A stretch of 55,933 bases of DNA from Cerioporus squamosus (GCA_022592435.1 JABYQS010000212.1:1-55933); one strand, 5' to 3'. Shown: positions 11,426-22,888, counted from the first letter of the stretch. The notes: a model not told the origin generated them from the letters alone. A program made the numbers and translations.

Positions 11426-11952
11426 GCGGACAAGTTGGTGCTTTGACAAATGAGACTGGGTCCTTTTTTTTGGGTCGGGAGAAGTAGTGTTGGAAGGTTT
11501 CGGCGTTGTTAGAGTTCGTGGTATCGGTGGGTATTATGTTCGAGAGATTGCTGGGTGTAGTTCGTGTGGAGTGTAGTTTCCCCCTCTTTTTCATCATACT
11601 GTTCATAGTCCTATATATTCTCGACACATGCGCACAATTTACCATCTACTCTCTGCTTCCTGCTTCTGAGGGTGTGTCTTCGTGAGATGCACGTGTTGTT
11701 CAGTGTGGAACCGAAGTCGGTCCTCTCCTTGTTCCTTTCCGCCATGACGTCTATCCGCAGGGACATCACTGGCGCCTCGTACCTCGATGTCGTAGTAATG
11801 GCAGTCCGCTGAACGAACACGGGGAACACGCCCATGCAACGCGTCTTCCAAGTTGCTTTTGAACGTAAAACAACCGGGAGTGCTGTCCCACTCTTTCCTC
11901 CCTGCGCTCTCCTTGCTTCACTTCCGTCCCCAGGCGCATAAGCACTAAAACC
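11426..11952. other. Intergenic stretch between antizyme and Smr gene
   Basis: About 530 bases. It contains the antizyme 3' UTR, with a run of T at 11464-11472, and the promoter and 5' UTR of the Smr gene. No RNA gene or further ORF is convincing. Confidence 0.5.
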
Positions 11953-13170
11953 ATGGGCTTATTCTCTGACCTGTTCGGCGGGCTTGTCAAGTGTCTCTGT
12001 GGCGGCAGCGAGCCCGCGGACGTATATGTGCCCCCGAACGAACCGCACCAGGTCCAGGTCCAGCAGCCTATAGCTACCCCCGTCTACCCTCCGTCCCAGC
12101 CACAGCGACCACACCACGCGGAGAAGCCACACAAGCCCGTTCAGCAGCCGCATGAACCGCACGAACCGAAGAAACATAAGAAGCACGGGGAACAGCAACC
12201 GCATGGCAATGGAGGCGGAGCGTACAATGCGCATACTCCGGGACATGTGAGCCCCCCGTCTTCTCCGCCATCTCGTCCGTGGTCTCCCGGTCGTCCGGTG
12301 CGTTTATTTTGTCTTCCTGGAGCGTTGGTACCTTGTGTCTTGACGGGGATACTATATTGTAGGACCCGAACCAGGTGAACCAGCACAATGAGCACTACGT
12401 GGGGCTCCGTGCGCGCGCGAACGCGGCGGGAGACGAGATGGCGCGCAATTTTGACGAGGCACACAAGGCGTACGAGAGCGGGGACGGCGCGCGTGCAAAG
12501 GAGCTGTCCAACGCGGGCAAGGCTGCCCAGCAGGAGATGGAGAGGTTGAATGAGGAGGCCGCGGCGTGGATCTTCAGAGGTGTGTCCGCCTTCATCGTAT
12601 TTTCCTCCCCAGATCTCACGATATATGTTTTCGTCCTCGTAGAGAATAATACTGTGGGTGTCTCCGGGGATGGAAGAACCCGATATGGATGGGACTGACA
12701 GTCATGGCTTGGACAGGATAGCAAGCCCGGCGAGGTTGACCTCCACGGATTGTACGTGAAGGAAGCCATCCGCTACGCCGACCAGTCCATCCAGGAGGCT
12801 CGGGCACGCGGCGACTCGAAGATCCACTTCATTGTCGGTACGTACTCTGTGCCTTGTCGCTCGCATACACATACCCTTGGCTGATCCGCATTCAAGGCAA
12901 GGGCCTGCACTCTACGAACCACGTCGCCAAGCTCAAGCCTGCGATAGAGGAGCTGATACAGAAGTAAGTAGGCTTACGTGTCAAATCCCTACGATTTTGC
13001 TAAGCGAATCGCGGATTCACAGGCACGGCCTTGTCGCTGAGTTGGACGAACAGAATGCCGGCGTGCTCATTGTCAACTTGGATGGTCAACAGACCGGCCG
13101 CGGACCTGTCCTGGGTGCAGACGAACTGACGAGAAATCTGGAGAGAAAAGACGAGTGTACGATCATGTAG
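11953..13170 (+). CDS. DUF1771-Smr domain protein with C-terminal CaaX box
   Basis: Six exons (11953-12297, 12363-12579, 12642-12652, 12717-12837, 12897-12963, 13023-13170) encode 302 residues. Exon 3 has only 11 bases. Residues 1-115 are a His/Pro/Gln-rich disordered stretch behind MGLFSDLFGG and a Cys pair (KCLCGG). A DUF1771 helical region follows (HYVGLRARANAAGDEMARNF, ending WIFREN). Then comes the Smr domain, with the DLHGLYVKEA signature and the HFIVGKGLHS loop. Smr domains are usually nucleases or nucleic-acid binders. The protein ends in Glu-Cys-Thr-Ile-Met, a good CaaX box whose final Met favours farnesylation, so membrane anchoring is predicted. An alternative donor at 12247 would also keep the frame and skip 17 residues. 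The stop lies about 176 bases from the stop of the convergent dehydrogenase gene. Confidence 0.88.
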
Positions 13171-13346
13171 AGCGCGATGTCAGATGGTGTGCTGTAAGTG
13201 TCTCGCCTGAATACTGAGGCACGTCCGCTGATGTGTGGATTGTTGCGTTCGCAGTATCCCTGTAGGCCTTATTTGTATGAAAGTCTCCGGTCGATGTGGT
13301 CTGCAATGATATATACATGCGATGATAACGACGACATGCCCGATAT

Positions 13347-14325
13347 TTATGGGTGCGCTTCTACGCCAACCAGGGATCCGCCGTCGAGCTGTCGGTATGT
13401 CAGGTTTCTATCGCCCGAGTCCAAGGAAAATGACAAGCTCACCTTAATGACATTGCCAGAGACGTAGCTGCCTGCCCTCGATGCCAGGTAGATTACCGCC
13501 CCCGTAACGTCCTCCTCATTCCCGATCCTCCCGATTGGAATGATGTCCTTCATTGCCGAAATAAAGCTACGCGGGTCGTCTGGGCTGTTGAGCTCGGAAG
13601 GCACATTCGCAGGGGCAATGCTGTTCACCCGCACGCCGAGTCGCGTGAACTTGCTCGCCAGGTTCAGCGTCATGCTCTCCGCTGCAGCCTTGCTCGCGGC
13701 ATACAGATGCCCCTTCACCTGCGGCGAGACGAAGAAGGCAGACACTGAGGTGTTGTTCACGATGCACCCGCGTCCCTCGCGCTTTCCCCCATTCGAGGCA
13801 GCTGCGACAAGGTATGGGAGCAATGCTGCCGATAGCCACTGAAGTTTGCGTTGGTCAGGTCCTCGAACATCGAAGCATAGGTGCTCATGCGGGACCTACC
13901 TGGAGCGACCCCACGTTCACGGCGTTCACCTTTGCCCAATCCGCATCTGAAGCCTGAAACAAGGCGTCACGGATCTCCTCGACACTCGCCCCATGCGCCC
14001 AGTCTCCCTCTCGCGCGCCCATGCCAGCATTGTTGACCAGCAGGTCCAGCTTCACCTCTTCCAGCCCCGACTTCCTCTCTGCTGCGACGAATGCGTCCGC
14101 GAGCTCCCTGCACCCCTGGATGGTGGACACGTCCCCGACAAGAGGGATGATTGTCATCGGGGCGGCGTGGGCGACCTTCTCCAGTTGGGCTGCTCGTCGG
14201 CCGCAGATGTACACCCGAGCCACGCCCGCACGAGCAAGACCCTGCGCGATGTAGGCACCGATGCCGGAGCTGGCCCCGGTGACAAGGGCGACGCGATCGG
14301 CGACGGAGAACAGATCAGAGGCCAT
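13347..14325 (-). CDS. Short-chain dehydrogenase/reductase (SDR)
   Basis: Three exons (14325-13900, 13838-13443, 13388-13347) encode 287 residues. It is a classical SDR of the Rossmann fold. The cofactor loop TGASSGIG lies near residue 19, NNAG near 105, the catalytic Ser in NNTSVSAFF, and YAASK as the catalytic Tyr-x3-Lys. CGRRAAQLE after beta-2 suggests NADP(H) preference, because of the Arg pair. The last exon supplies LDGGSLVG. The protein is probably cytosolic, with no targeting signal, and its substrate is unknown. The nearest upstream ATG in frame is at 14325. A GTG eleven residues upstream was not used, because fungal starts are AUG. Confidence 0.9.
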
Positions 14326-14405
14326 TTGTCGATGCACTTCAAAGAGGTGCTGGTGAGTTTCGAGTCTGCGGAACGGTTTCTTGCCTCGCCTCCTCCTCCT
14401 CCATG

Positions 14406-14411
14406 TTTATA
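14406..14411 (-). promoter_or_regulatory. Putative TATA box of the SDR gene
   Basis: On the minus strand TATAAA lies about 81 bases upstream of the SDR start codon (context CGATATAAACATG). Position and sequence fit a core promoter. This is inferred from sequence only. Confidence 0.45.
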
Positions 14412-15140
14412 TCGTGGTCCAGAGATCTTCTTGAGTTATTCTTGCTCCAGCGTCATGAAGTTCTACCGACCCTATCGTCCGTGGCCTTCACGGGGCATGG
14501 CGAGAATTCTCTGCCTTGCGGACGCTGAGGCTTAGATATCCGGTAAGTGGTCGGGCCTGTGTCACTGTGGTAGTATGGGCTTCCTATCCCCATCGAGATG
14601 ATCGAGGAGGAGGTTGAGCGTCGTCTCGGATCATTGGTGGGTCGCTGTACCACCGGGTGCAGGGATCCGTTCACAGAGCCTTATACTTCGGACATAGGAA
14701 TAGGCACCAATCAACAATACCTAAGCTAGCTGTATCTCAGCCTATCTTGTCGCGTTCGTCGTGATGATCGCATGCATGACGGATTCTGCATGAAATTTGG
14801 GAAACATTAGGTGAAGGCACGAAGTGCCAAGAGCCAAGTCGACCATGCATACTGGTGAGAATGTCGACAATGGGCGATGCGCCGAAGTCGGTTGAGCACT
14901 ACTTATGACAAAGCGCAATGCTGCGACCCACCTTGGCCCCGGAACATGGGTGTCTGAGCAGCCCTACTTACGGAGTTCAGGCAACCTGGCACGTTGAGGT
15001 GTCACAGGAAGGGTCATCGTGTGGTGGTAGATGGACGCAGGCAAGCCAACGCATCGCTATTCTGATGACTAAGTACGTTCGCAGACGAGAGAAATGACAC
15101 CCTCGACATTGCAAAACACGCATATGTGCTTCGTAATTAC
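14412..15140. other. Intergenic stretch between SDR and reductase gene
   Basis: About 730 bases between the SDR promoter and the 3' end of the reductase gene on the same strand. No coding exon, RNA gene or repeat is evident. Confidence 0.45.
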
Positions 15141-16497
15141 TCATGCACACTCCTCAGGATGCACGACAAGCTTCGTCGCGGATATTCCGTTGCTCTTGAT
15201 CCGCTCCAGTCCAGCAGGTATGGCGGCTAGGCCACCCGGAAGGACTTCGACATGGTTTGGCTAGCCATCCAAAGTTATTGACGTGAGCGCGGCAATGACT
15301 GCACGCGTGAACGCACCTTGAGTACACCGGTCTCCAGCCATCCGCTGAGCTGCCTGAACATCGCGACAGCGGTCTCCCTGTTCTGGGGAACGTATAGGCT
15401 GGCGAAGACCTCGACAACAGTCTTGCGATCCTCCGTTTGTTCCAGCCCGGACGGGAGCTGCTTCGGAAACGTGAGAACGAGTGTCCCCCCAGGGGAGAGG
15501 GCGGTATAGGCGAGGACCTGCGTTTCGGGCAGCGAGATAGCGTCGTACACGAAGGAAATGGGTGCGCCTCCGGTGATTCCGCTGAGTTGCGCCATGAGGG
15601 CCTCCGCAGGGAGGTTGCGGTCAAGGACGTGCGTTGCTCCGAGGGAGGTGAGTAGGGAAGCGTTGCTCGGAGAGGCAGTGGTGACGATGGAAGAAAATTC
15701 GGAAAGCTTGGCCATTTGTATGACTATGGAGGCAAACTGTCAGCCGATATTCAGACCGTACCGCACTGTCCTACGGACAATGACCCACCGAGGATGAAAA
15801 CTGGCTTCCCCGCATACGCGGGGTGCTCGGCCTCTCCCCAGGGAGGGGTAAGATGTGCACTAGCGGACTCGGAATGCTGGTTGTACATGCCAAGTACCGC
15901 AGTATACATGGCAACGGGAATAGCAGCAGCTTGGTCGAGAGACAAGTTTGCTGGGATCTAGAGGCATCAATGGACCGCGTCTCAAGGAGTAAACTCGGAG
16001 GGACGGATGTGAGTACTTGACGAGACCCACTTTGGTCGTGATATCTACGGGCACCAAGCAAGATTGCTTGAAGTTACCGTATCGCGGTTCGAAAAAAACC
16101 TTGGAGCAGGCTGCGGGAGCATCAGTTTGCCGTCCTCAGATGCCGCGGTGAGACTCACATCCGACCCCCCTTGACAAGCAAGCGTCTTGACGTTCTCACC
16201 CACCTCTTCGTCCACCCCAGCGGCGTCAGCACCCAAGATCGCAGGGTATTTCTCAATGAAAAGGTCCATTCCCTTTATATTCCACTCGATGGGATTCAGA
16301 GCGGCGGACTCGACTTTGACGAGGACTTCTGCAGGTCCAGGCCGGGAGACAGGGACATCCTAGAGGGTGAAGTGGCCAAACTTTGTAGGCAGGACAAGGG
16401 CTTTCTGCAACCTTGGGAGCCACGAATGTATGGCGGAGTAGTGGATAGGAGACGTCAGGAAACGGAACGGCGAGTTCGTTGTTATGTCCCTGACCAT
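15141..16497 (-). pseudogene. Medium-chain enoyl-reductase-like gene with nonsense codon
   Basis: Five exons join in frame (16497-16159, 16099-16031, 15957-15762, 15723-15317, 15260-15141) to a zinc-independent medium-chain reductase of the enoyl-reductase-like fungal family: VLVKVESAALNPIEW, EKYPAILGADAAG, VPVDITTK, DQAAAIPVAMYTAV, GSLSVGQ (cofactor loop) and GVLK near the end. Codon 46, in the stretch between FGHFTL and DVPVSRPGP, is TAG (16362-16360) where relatives carry a charged or polar residue. The only in-frame upstream ATG (16497) overlaps a TATAAA box, so it is unlikely to be transcribed as a start. Translation from Met 16269 would lack the first 76 codons. I call it a young pseudogene. 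All exon borders downstream are clean, so sequencing error at one base would make it a complete gene except for the start. The substrate is unknown. Confidence 0.75.
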
Positions 16498-16502
16498 TTA
16501 TA
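16497..16502 (-). promoter_or_regulatory. Putative TATA box of the reductase gene
   Basis: TATAAA on the minus strand runs directly into the first in-frame ATG (TATAAATGG). A start site 30-odd bases downstream would exclude that ATG from the transcript, which supports loss of the original start codon. Confidence 0.4.
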
Positions 16503-17435
16503 CCCGCCGAATTTGACGTGCTTGCGTCTGCGTCTGCAACTGCGGTTTGACACCGCCAGGGCCATACATATGTCTAGCTTTGAGCGATGGGTGGGAATGT
16601 GGTCATACGTCAGGTGAAATGCAGGCATAGCAGTGCGGCCTACTGTCTCGGGTTGGCAATGCAGTCCGACGACCTTCGGGCGGATTGCCGGACCTCAGGC
16701 ATGCTGATGTCTATCCATCCTCCTGTACTCTCCTACTCCCAAGACCTTCAGGCATGCATGCAGGGGGGGGGGAAGTTCAACAACTTGAACCCGAACGTAA
16801 ACGTTCAACCACAGTGAACTTCGAAAGGCATCCTAGAATTCATGCGGTGATTAGCGAGTGCGAAGAGAGTATGCAAGACTGAATTCTTCAGTGAATATTG
16901 GCTTTACCCCTCCGGCAGCCTGAGCGCACGCCCCTACTTGACGCGCGCCCCTACTCGACACACTGGCAGCCGGACCAGCCTCCGGGTAGGTGCCCGATGG
17001 CCGAGGGGAAGATTGAATCGTTGCAGACGGAACTCGAGGAGTGAGCATCAAAACGCGAACATGTAACATCACCTGCCCATCCCAAGGAGATTCTAGCGGT
17101 CATTGGGCATGTTGAAGGCTCGGACATTCCTCCAGGCCCCGCGGTGCAGGGCCTGCCCAACGGCTACTGGGCCTGTCATCGTAGTACTCTGAATCAGTAG
17201 CGGCCGTTAGTATTCACGACCCCATAATATATGCGGTGTGTTGACTCACAGGTTGCAGATCGTAGAGCAACATTGAGCCAGAGCGGTCAGTGACAAGTCA
17301 GTGAGTATACAAAGTTGACGACAAGAGCTATGAGTGACGTCATCAACACGCAGGGCGCTTGGACTGCCTTTTCGGTGATACATACCCAGCGCCAACACAA
17401 CTCTCCTTCCCTCGTCACCTCGCAGCACGCCGGCC
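16503..17435. other. Intergenic stretch with a G10 run
   Basis: About 930 bases. A run of ten G lies at 16763-16772. A short frame starting at ATG 16997 reads as a charged 15-residue peptide and stops; it resembles nothing I can name. It could be debris of a mobile element, but the sequence does not prove it. Confidence 0.35.
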
Positions 17436-18854
17436 ATGCTAGACAAAGCCTCGGGACGGCCAAGGAATGGATCTATGGTGACAAAAGGACGAGATGAGCA
17501 TGCCGACATACCAGACTCTCCCGTGGAGGATTCGCAGTCGTTCTCAAGAAAGCTGCGGGCACAACTTCACGGTACTCGCAGATCTCTGTTGTTCCGCTTC
17601 GATGCCTGGCTTTCTGGCGCATTCCCATCCTCAGTACGCCCTTGGCTCCTCAACATACCATCCCTGTCGACGTTTCTTCTTGCCTACGGTCTCTTCAGCG
17701 TGGCGGCATTCTCTGGCTATATCTCCTCTGGCATCTCAGTGCGACTCACACATACGTTCACGTCATCTCAAGGTGCGTTTCTTGTGAGACTTGATGGGAT
17801 CTCTGCTGACTCTTGCAGCAGTTGTCTCTCCTTTTGCAGCTCTCCCAGCTGATCACCTCATGTCCAAGGTCTCATCTCCGCGACCCGTCTTCCTCGATCC
17901 GGACGTTTTGTCCACCCCTGTGGATGTTCAAATGTTATCCGCTTGCCTCTGGACGACGGATGGTGACGTTGAACTGGTTCCCACTTGGGCAGCGAGGTGG
18001 GCAGGTACGTGATCCATCCTGTTGTCCAACGCAGCTCTGTTGATGACTGCAGGCCCGATGTCTCTTCTTGTCACGACCTTCGCTACGCCGTCCTCCGCCG
18101 AGCACATCGGACTATTCGCCAAGCTGGCGCACATGCAGAGCGAGCACCCCGCTCTGAAGACTAGGCTCATGGTACACGTCCTTCACCTCGCCCCGGCAGC
18201 CGAACTGCAACCGAACGCCTTCCTGAACCTTGCACGGCTGCTCACCCCGAGTCCTCGAGCTGTCCTCTTTCCCGGAAACCTGTCACATGTGCCTCCAAAG
18301 ACACTGTACAAGACGCTCTTATCGCAACAGCCCTCATCTTCGTCGGCTCTCTCGCCGTCGGGACACGCGCGCAAGCGGAAGCCAGTGGTGCTTACCTCGA
18401 AAGACCATATGTCTTTCCCCTTCGCTCAGCTCGCTCCGTTGGTGATCGCTCGCGACGACTCGACTTGGTGTACGGAACGGTTCTTCGCTGGCATGTCTCG
18501 CGCTGGCGACTGGGAGGAGTGCTTGTGGCAAGTCTGGCTGGCGAATTTCGGCGGCGTGGAGGTGAAGCAGGTCCAGGGATGGACCTCGTCCAAGGATGTC
18601 GGCGATGAAGACGGATCGGAGAATCCGGCTGCGGTAGGTGCACGGTCTGCATTCAAGCGTGTGCTGTTACCTCATCATGTTCCATGCTACCTATCCAGGT
18701 CAAGCTGCACCGCCGTCTGGTTTCGCGGTTCCGGAGCGGATCGTGTGCGCTCGCCGTACGGCGGTTTGCCGCCCTTCGGGATGTCAGCAGTAGCAGCGAC
18801 ACGAAGAAGGCTCGATGGCTGAAGCGGGTCTGTCGCTCTTGGAATTCAGCGTAG
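17436..18854 (+). CDS. Type II membrane protein, glycosyltransferase-like (GT49/LARGE-type)
   Basis: Four exons (17436-17772, 17819-18004, 18053-18633, 18699-18854) encode 419 residues. A second in-frame ATG at 17475 could also be the start. A basic N-terminal tail is followed by one hydrophobic segment at about residues 70-90 (SLSTFLLAYGLFSVAAFSGY), which gives a type II Golgi-like topology. The luminal part contains WAGPMSLLVTTFATPSS, HVLHLAP, FLNLARLL and VLFPGNLSHVPP, and later ERFFAGMSRAGDWEECLWQ. This order recalls fungal GT49/LARGE-like proteins. The acidic DxD metal motif expected where VLFPGNLSHV lies is absent, so catalysis is uncertain. A basic C-terminal tail follows (KKARWLKRVCR). 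Family assignment rests on memory of hypothetical basidiomycete proteins and is moderate. Confidence 0.65.
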
Positions 18855-19019
18855 ACATGGAAACTTTTTCAATTTGGTAAACTGTCGGCAGGCGCTTTGC
18901 GTGTTCTCCCGCATCAAGTACATGTATGTTACTCCATATACCTACACATCGCATCATGTCCGTTCTCGAGCAATCGAAGTTGACTATCTCGGTAATCTTA
19001 TCCGTTGTGTCCTTCATCT

Positions 19020-20387
19020 TCATTGCAGGGTATGATAACAACCACTGCAGCGGTAGCCACTGCGACCCGTTGTGATGAGCGAGACCACGATCCCGGCGGC
19101 CCCCTTTGGCAGGGAGCCATCCTCCATCGCCTCCATCCACATGGGCAAGCGTGCTTGAATTGCATCATCGCTTATGTGAGCCTGGAGGTACTCCAACTCC
19201 ATGGCTTGGATTACGGGGCGCCTTTGCGAGCACGATTAGCCTAAAGGAGAGAAGATGTAATAGCGGACTAACACGGAGGTGAACCGCGAGAAGATCTCTT
19301 CGAGGACGTTGTCTGGTGTGAGCTTCGATCGAATGCTGCTGAGAGCCTTTTCCCTGAGCTCTGGGATGTCATACTGCCATAAACGAGTCAGTGTCTGGGA
19401 ACGAGTAAAGTTGAGTCGAACTTCACCTTTTCCGCCAGTCGGTACATAGACTTCGGAGAACATCGAGGAGGTGTGTCTTCTGAACCTCTGTCGTACGCAT
19501 GGTGCTGGGACTTCAAAGGCGCAAACTCAACTTCACGAGTGTACGTATAGAAGATGAACGCTTTGAAGCTATCGGAGGATGGTTGCATGGTTAGTAGTGC
19601 TCACCAAGGTGGGCGTTGATTACACTTACGTCCTGTAGGCGATGTCCTGCAAGAAGACGACTCGCCCTGGTCGGGCAATAGGTGCAACGCCCTCTGGAAC
19701 ACGGGATGAAGAAGATGGTTCGGTCGAATCCTGCGGCAGTCGAGGTCAGTTTGCGATGAATGTACGGCGTACGCACTCACAACTGCCGCGAAGCGTGGGC
19801 CTATTTCAGGCGTAGAGGTCAATTCTGAGCCTACAGAGGAGTCCCGAGCCTCTGCCCTCTCTGTTCCAACGTCCAAATGGTTGTTTGTCGCAAGTACTTC
19901 TGACATGGGAGGTCCCTCAGAGTCCTCGACTACTCTATCGGGCGCCGGACACTGATCCACTGCCCGAGGTGGTTCATCCTCAAGGTCACTGTCAGAGGTA
20001 TAGTCGTATACATCGGTTACTGACGAACGATCGGACGGATAGGGAGCGTTCAGGTCGGCAGCGCGGCCTTCGACGAAGTGCCCGGCCCCCTCGCTATTCC
20101 GGGCTAAGCAAGCGAGTGAGTGCCAAGGGGGAAGGAGTACGACGCATCACACGCTCACTGTAGTCGAAGTGCGAAGTCGCACTACAGAGAAGAGCGCTGT
20201 TGGCGAGGAGAGGCAGGGGCCTGTCGACTGTCCCCGGAGCGCTGAGAGTGCGCCGCGAGAACGCGAAAAACTTGACATCCTCGAATGCTCGTCCGGTGAT
20301 ACTGGCCAGGAAGGCCTGGTGGACCACACTGCTGGGGTTGGAGGTGAAGTGAATTTCCGGATCCGGAGCAGTGCCTGAGCTCATCAT
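19020..20387 (-). CDS. BTB-domain protein A (tandem paralogue 1)
   Basis: Six exons (20387-20159, 20103-19781, 19730-19630, 19568-19427, 19373-19273, 19221-19020) encode 365 residues. This is a fungal BTB/POZ-type protein. It has an FEDVKFFAFSRRT strand, PLPLLANSALLCSATSHFDY, then a long acidic insert beginning DYTSDSDLEDE. The second half of the fold is RVVFLQDIAYRT, FKAFIFYTYTREVEFAPLKS and SPKSMYRLAEK. A helical tail follows (DNVLEEIFSRF; MELEYLQAHISDDAIQARLP). It ends in a Cys-x2-Cys and stops, without the second Cys pair of its neighbours. The start may instead be an in-frame ATG at 20501, 38 codons upstream. BTB proteins often serve as adaptors for CUL3 ubiquitin ligases. The partner is unknown. 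Confidence 0.82.
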
Positions 20388-21104
20388 GCCGCCTCCTCGC
20401 GCCCCCCGCAATGAATCTGATGACGGCGTCCAGACTCGGCGTGCTCCTCGATTGCTGACGCGGCGGCTTGTGCTCAAGTCTAGCGAAAATGGGAGGGCCA
20501 TTCTAGCTGGCGGTGTGCAGGCTCTGGTCTGAAGCAGTCTGCGTATACATACTTCAAGGCGTGGCATCCGTGACACGCTGCGGTAGATCGATGAACGCTG
20601 AGCGTTCTCAAGCCAGTTAACTTATGTACATACATACGCCTACATACGCGTACTGACACGATCTGACTCGGCCCGATAGTAGCTCCCATTTGAGTCCATG
20701 AACCGTTCCAATGCAAGTACCGTCGACGTGCAGAGATAGTCTCCGTAGCCGACCATTATAGGACGCGGGATGACAATCGATCCCTTCCTGATTATGGTGC
20801 AGAGACACTCACAGGCAAGTCAGGACACGATAGTTCTGGGTCACTGATATTTGGGGATACATCACTGGTACAAACAACGGCCCTCTGCGCGGATTGCTGC
20901 ACGTCACACCCAGCCTCAAAGCCGACGCCGGTGGTGAGTCCCGGGATAGAACCGGTTGGCCGTCTGACCTCCACGCTCGAGCGTGTTCGACAACATCCGG
21001 TGAGTGCTCTGACAGAACGATGAGTGGTACGATAATGATGGAAATTCAAACATGCGAACGGGCTTGAGAGAACACTGAAATGATACATTGGCGGTGAAAA
21101 GGCA
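20388..21104. other. Spacer between BTB paralogues A and B
   Basis: About 720 bases. It holds the upstream region of paralogue A, with a short TACA-rich tandem stretch near 20622-20655, and the 3' region of paralogue B. No other gene is seen. Confidence 0.45.
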
Positions 21105-22507
21105 CTAGCAAACGGTGTTAGTGCCGCAAGCATTGCAATGGTAGTACCCAGACGCATTGACGCAGTTACGAGAGCACCGCTTTTGCTCTGTCATAACCCT
21201 CACGAACAAGGCCGCAAGGATACTAGCTGCCCCTGGATGAAGTTCTCCGTCTTCGAGGCTCTGGAAGTATTTCGGCAAACGTTCCATGATGGTCGGCTGC
21301 CTGATGTTGTCTCGGAGGTATTCGACTTCCATCTTCTGAACTTCAGGATGTCTATTGATTGTCTTAGTCCAGCGGACCCGGTCATGACGTAGAATGCTAC
21401 AGACGTACAGCGCGGTGAAAGAAGAGAAAAGCTCTGTGAGGATGTTGTAGGGCGAAAGCTTTCCTTTGAGGTCTTTGAGGGCCTCCTCCTTGAGACTCTC
21501 TATCCCATACTATGCGTGAGGCATGTTGGTCAGCACTCCGAGTCCGCGCCTTGAGACATCATACAGAGAAGGTGACAAACCTTTTCAGCGAGGCGATACA
21601 TTGACTTTGCAGAACAAGGTGGAGGCGCGAAACGGCCTGTCTGCCCATCAGGACCTGGCGATGCTTGCTCCTGTGACTTCAAGGGTGCGAAGGAGATCTT
21701 GCCAGAGTACGCATAGAAGACAAATGCCTTCCACCTACGAAGACATCAGGACGTATCTGACATGAACGTGAGCGTGACTCACGTGCGATATGCGATATCT
21801 TCAACAAACACCACCCGGCCCTCTCGACCATATGCCTTGACTGCGTCTTCGCTCTCTTTCACATTGGCTGGGTCCTTTCCCTTTCTATCAGCAGGCTCAG
21901 GGTCCTTGAGGAACGACGGTTAGACCTCGGTAGTCTACGGACGCATTCGCTCGAGCTCGGGGGAGCATCACCTCGGTGCCAAGTTCCGGAGCAGAAGTAA
22001 CAGTCGTCAACAGAGGTGTTTCGTCCCCCTCCGATTCGTCCTCCAGGTCGCTATCGGATGCGTAGCCATACTCGGTCAAATCGATATGTGTTGGTCGCTT
22101 TGCGGGGAATGGCGCGCTCATGTCGGTGATGGCCCCCTCGGCGAAGCTTCCATTGGTGAGTACTGACTCGGACGCAAAGTGTCAGTACGGGTGTCGAGGA
22201 AAGAACACGATCGATACGAACCGTAATCAAAGTACGAGCTCGTCTTGCGTATGAGCACGCTGTTTCCAAAGAGCGCCCGGGGCTTGTCCGCGAGCCCTGA
22301 CTGCGTCCGCCGTGAGAAGGTATAGAACTTCACGTCCTCGAACGCTCCGCTTTCAATGCTTGTCAAGAGTGCGTGCTGCGACACCTCTTCCCTGCTTGCA
22401 ACATTCATTGTGGCTGTAGGTCTGTTGGATCTTTTGGGGATAGGTCTATCTCGATTTTTCGGATGGCGTTTGCCTTTGGGTGTAGCGGAGGGGGAGTCGG
22501 AAGCCAT
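21105..22507 (-). CDS. BTB-domain protein B (tandem paralogue 2)
   Basis: Six exons (22507-22222, 22162-21972, 21904-21783, 21734-21581, 21509-21409, 21351-21105) encode 366 residues. A basic N-terminus (KGKRHPKNRDRPIPKRSNR) could be a nuclear signal. The BTB half-domain reads FEDVKFYTFSRRTQSG and ALFGNSVLIRKTSSYFDYG. The acidic linker contains TEYGYASDSDLEDESEGDE. The fold resumes with VVFVEDIAYRT, KAFVFYAYSGKISFAPLKS and SAKSMYRLAEK. The tail (VEYLRDNIRQPTIMERLPKY) leads to a Cys-rich end of the form C-x3-C ... C-x2-C, which may bind zinc. Intron positions and phases match paralogues A and C, so the three arose by tandem duplication. Confidence 0.87.
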
Positions 22508-22548
22508 CGAACCACAGAAGGACCTCGAGCAAGACAGCCAGCCACGGT

Positions 22549-22555
22549 TATAAGG
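22549..22555 (-). promoter_or_regulatory. CCTTATA element upstream of BTB paralogue B
   Basis: On the minus strand CCTTATA ends 41 bases before the ATG of paralogue B. The same heptamer is found at almost exactly the same distance upstream of paralogue C. It may be the core promoter (TATA-like) element or an early transcript feature. Function is inferred. Confidence 0.4.
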
Positions 22556-22888
22556 CCCGCCTATCTCTAGTCTTCTCAAGTGCGATGCCGCAGCAGAAGG
22601 GTCGCGCGTGAATGGTCGAACGATCGAGACCGTGACCCCCGTGGGACTACCGCAGCTGCAGCGAGAAGGTGAAGAGTACGTCAACGAGCGTGCAGCCTCA
22701 CGGCCAATGGGCGCATAGGAACGAGAACACGCATGACCTCACGCACAGGCGATGGTCCGAGTACCGAATCCCCGCGCAGACAGTCGGGTCTTCGTGAAAA
22801 TTTGTGGCTCTTCAGGGAACGCTATCATGATTTCCTCCGACCACAGTAAATTGCGCCCTTCGCAAGAGGCACATGGATCATGTAGTGC

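Noticed and set aside
16763..16772. G10 run as a quadruplex element
   Set aside because: A single G run without partner runs nearby is not enough.
16997..17045. Short peptide frame with coiled-coil flavour as a mobile-element relic
   Set aside because: Only 15 codons and no neighbouring homology; cannot be supported.
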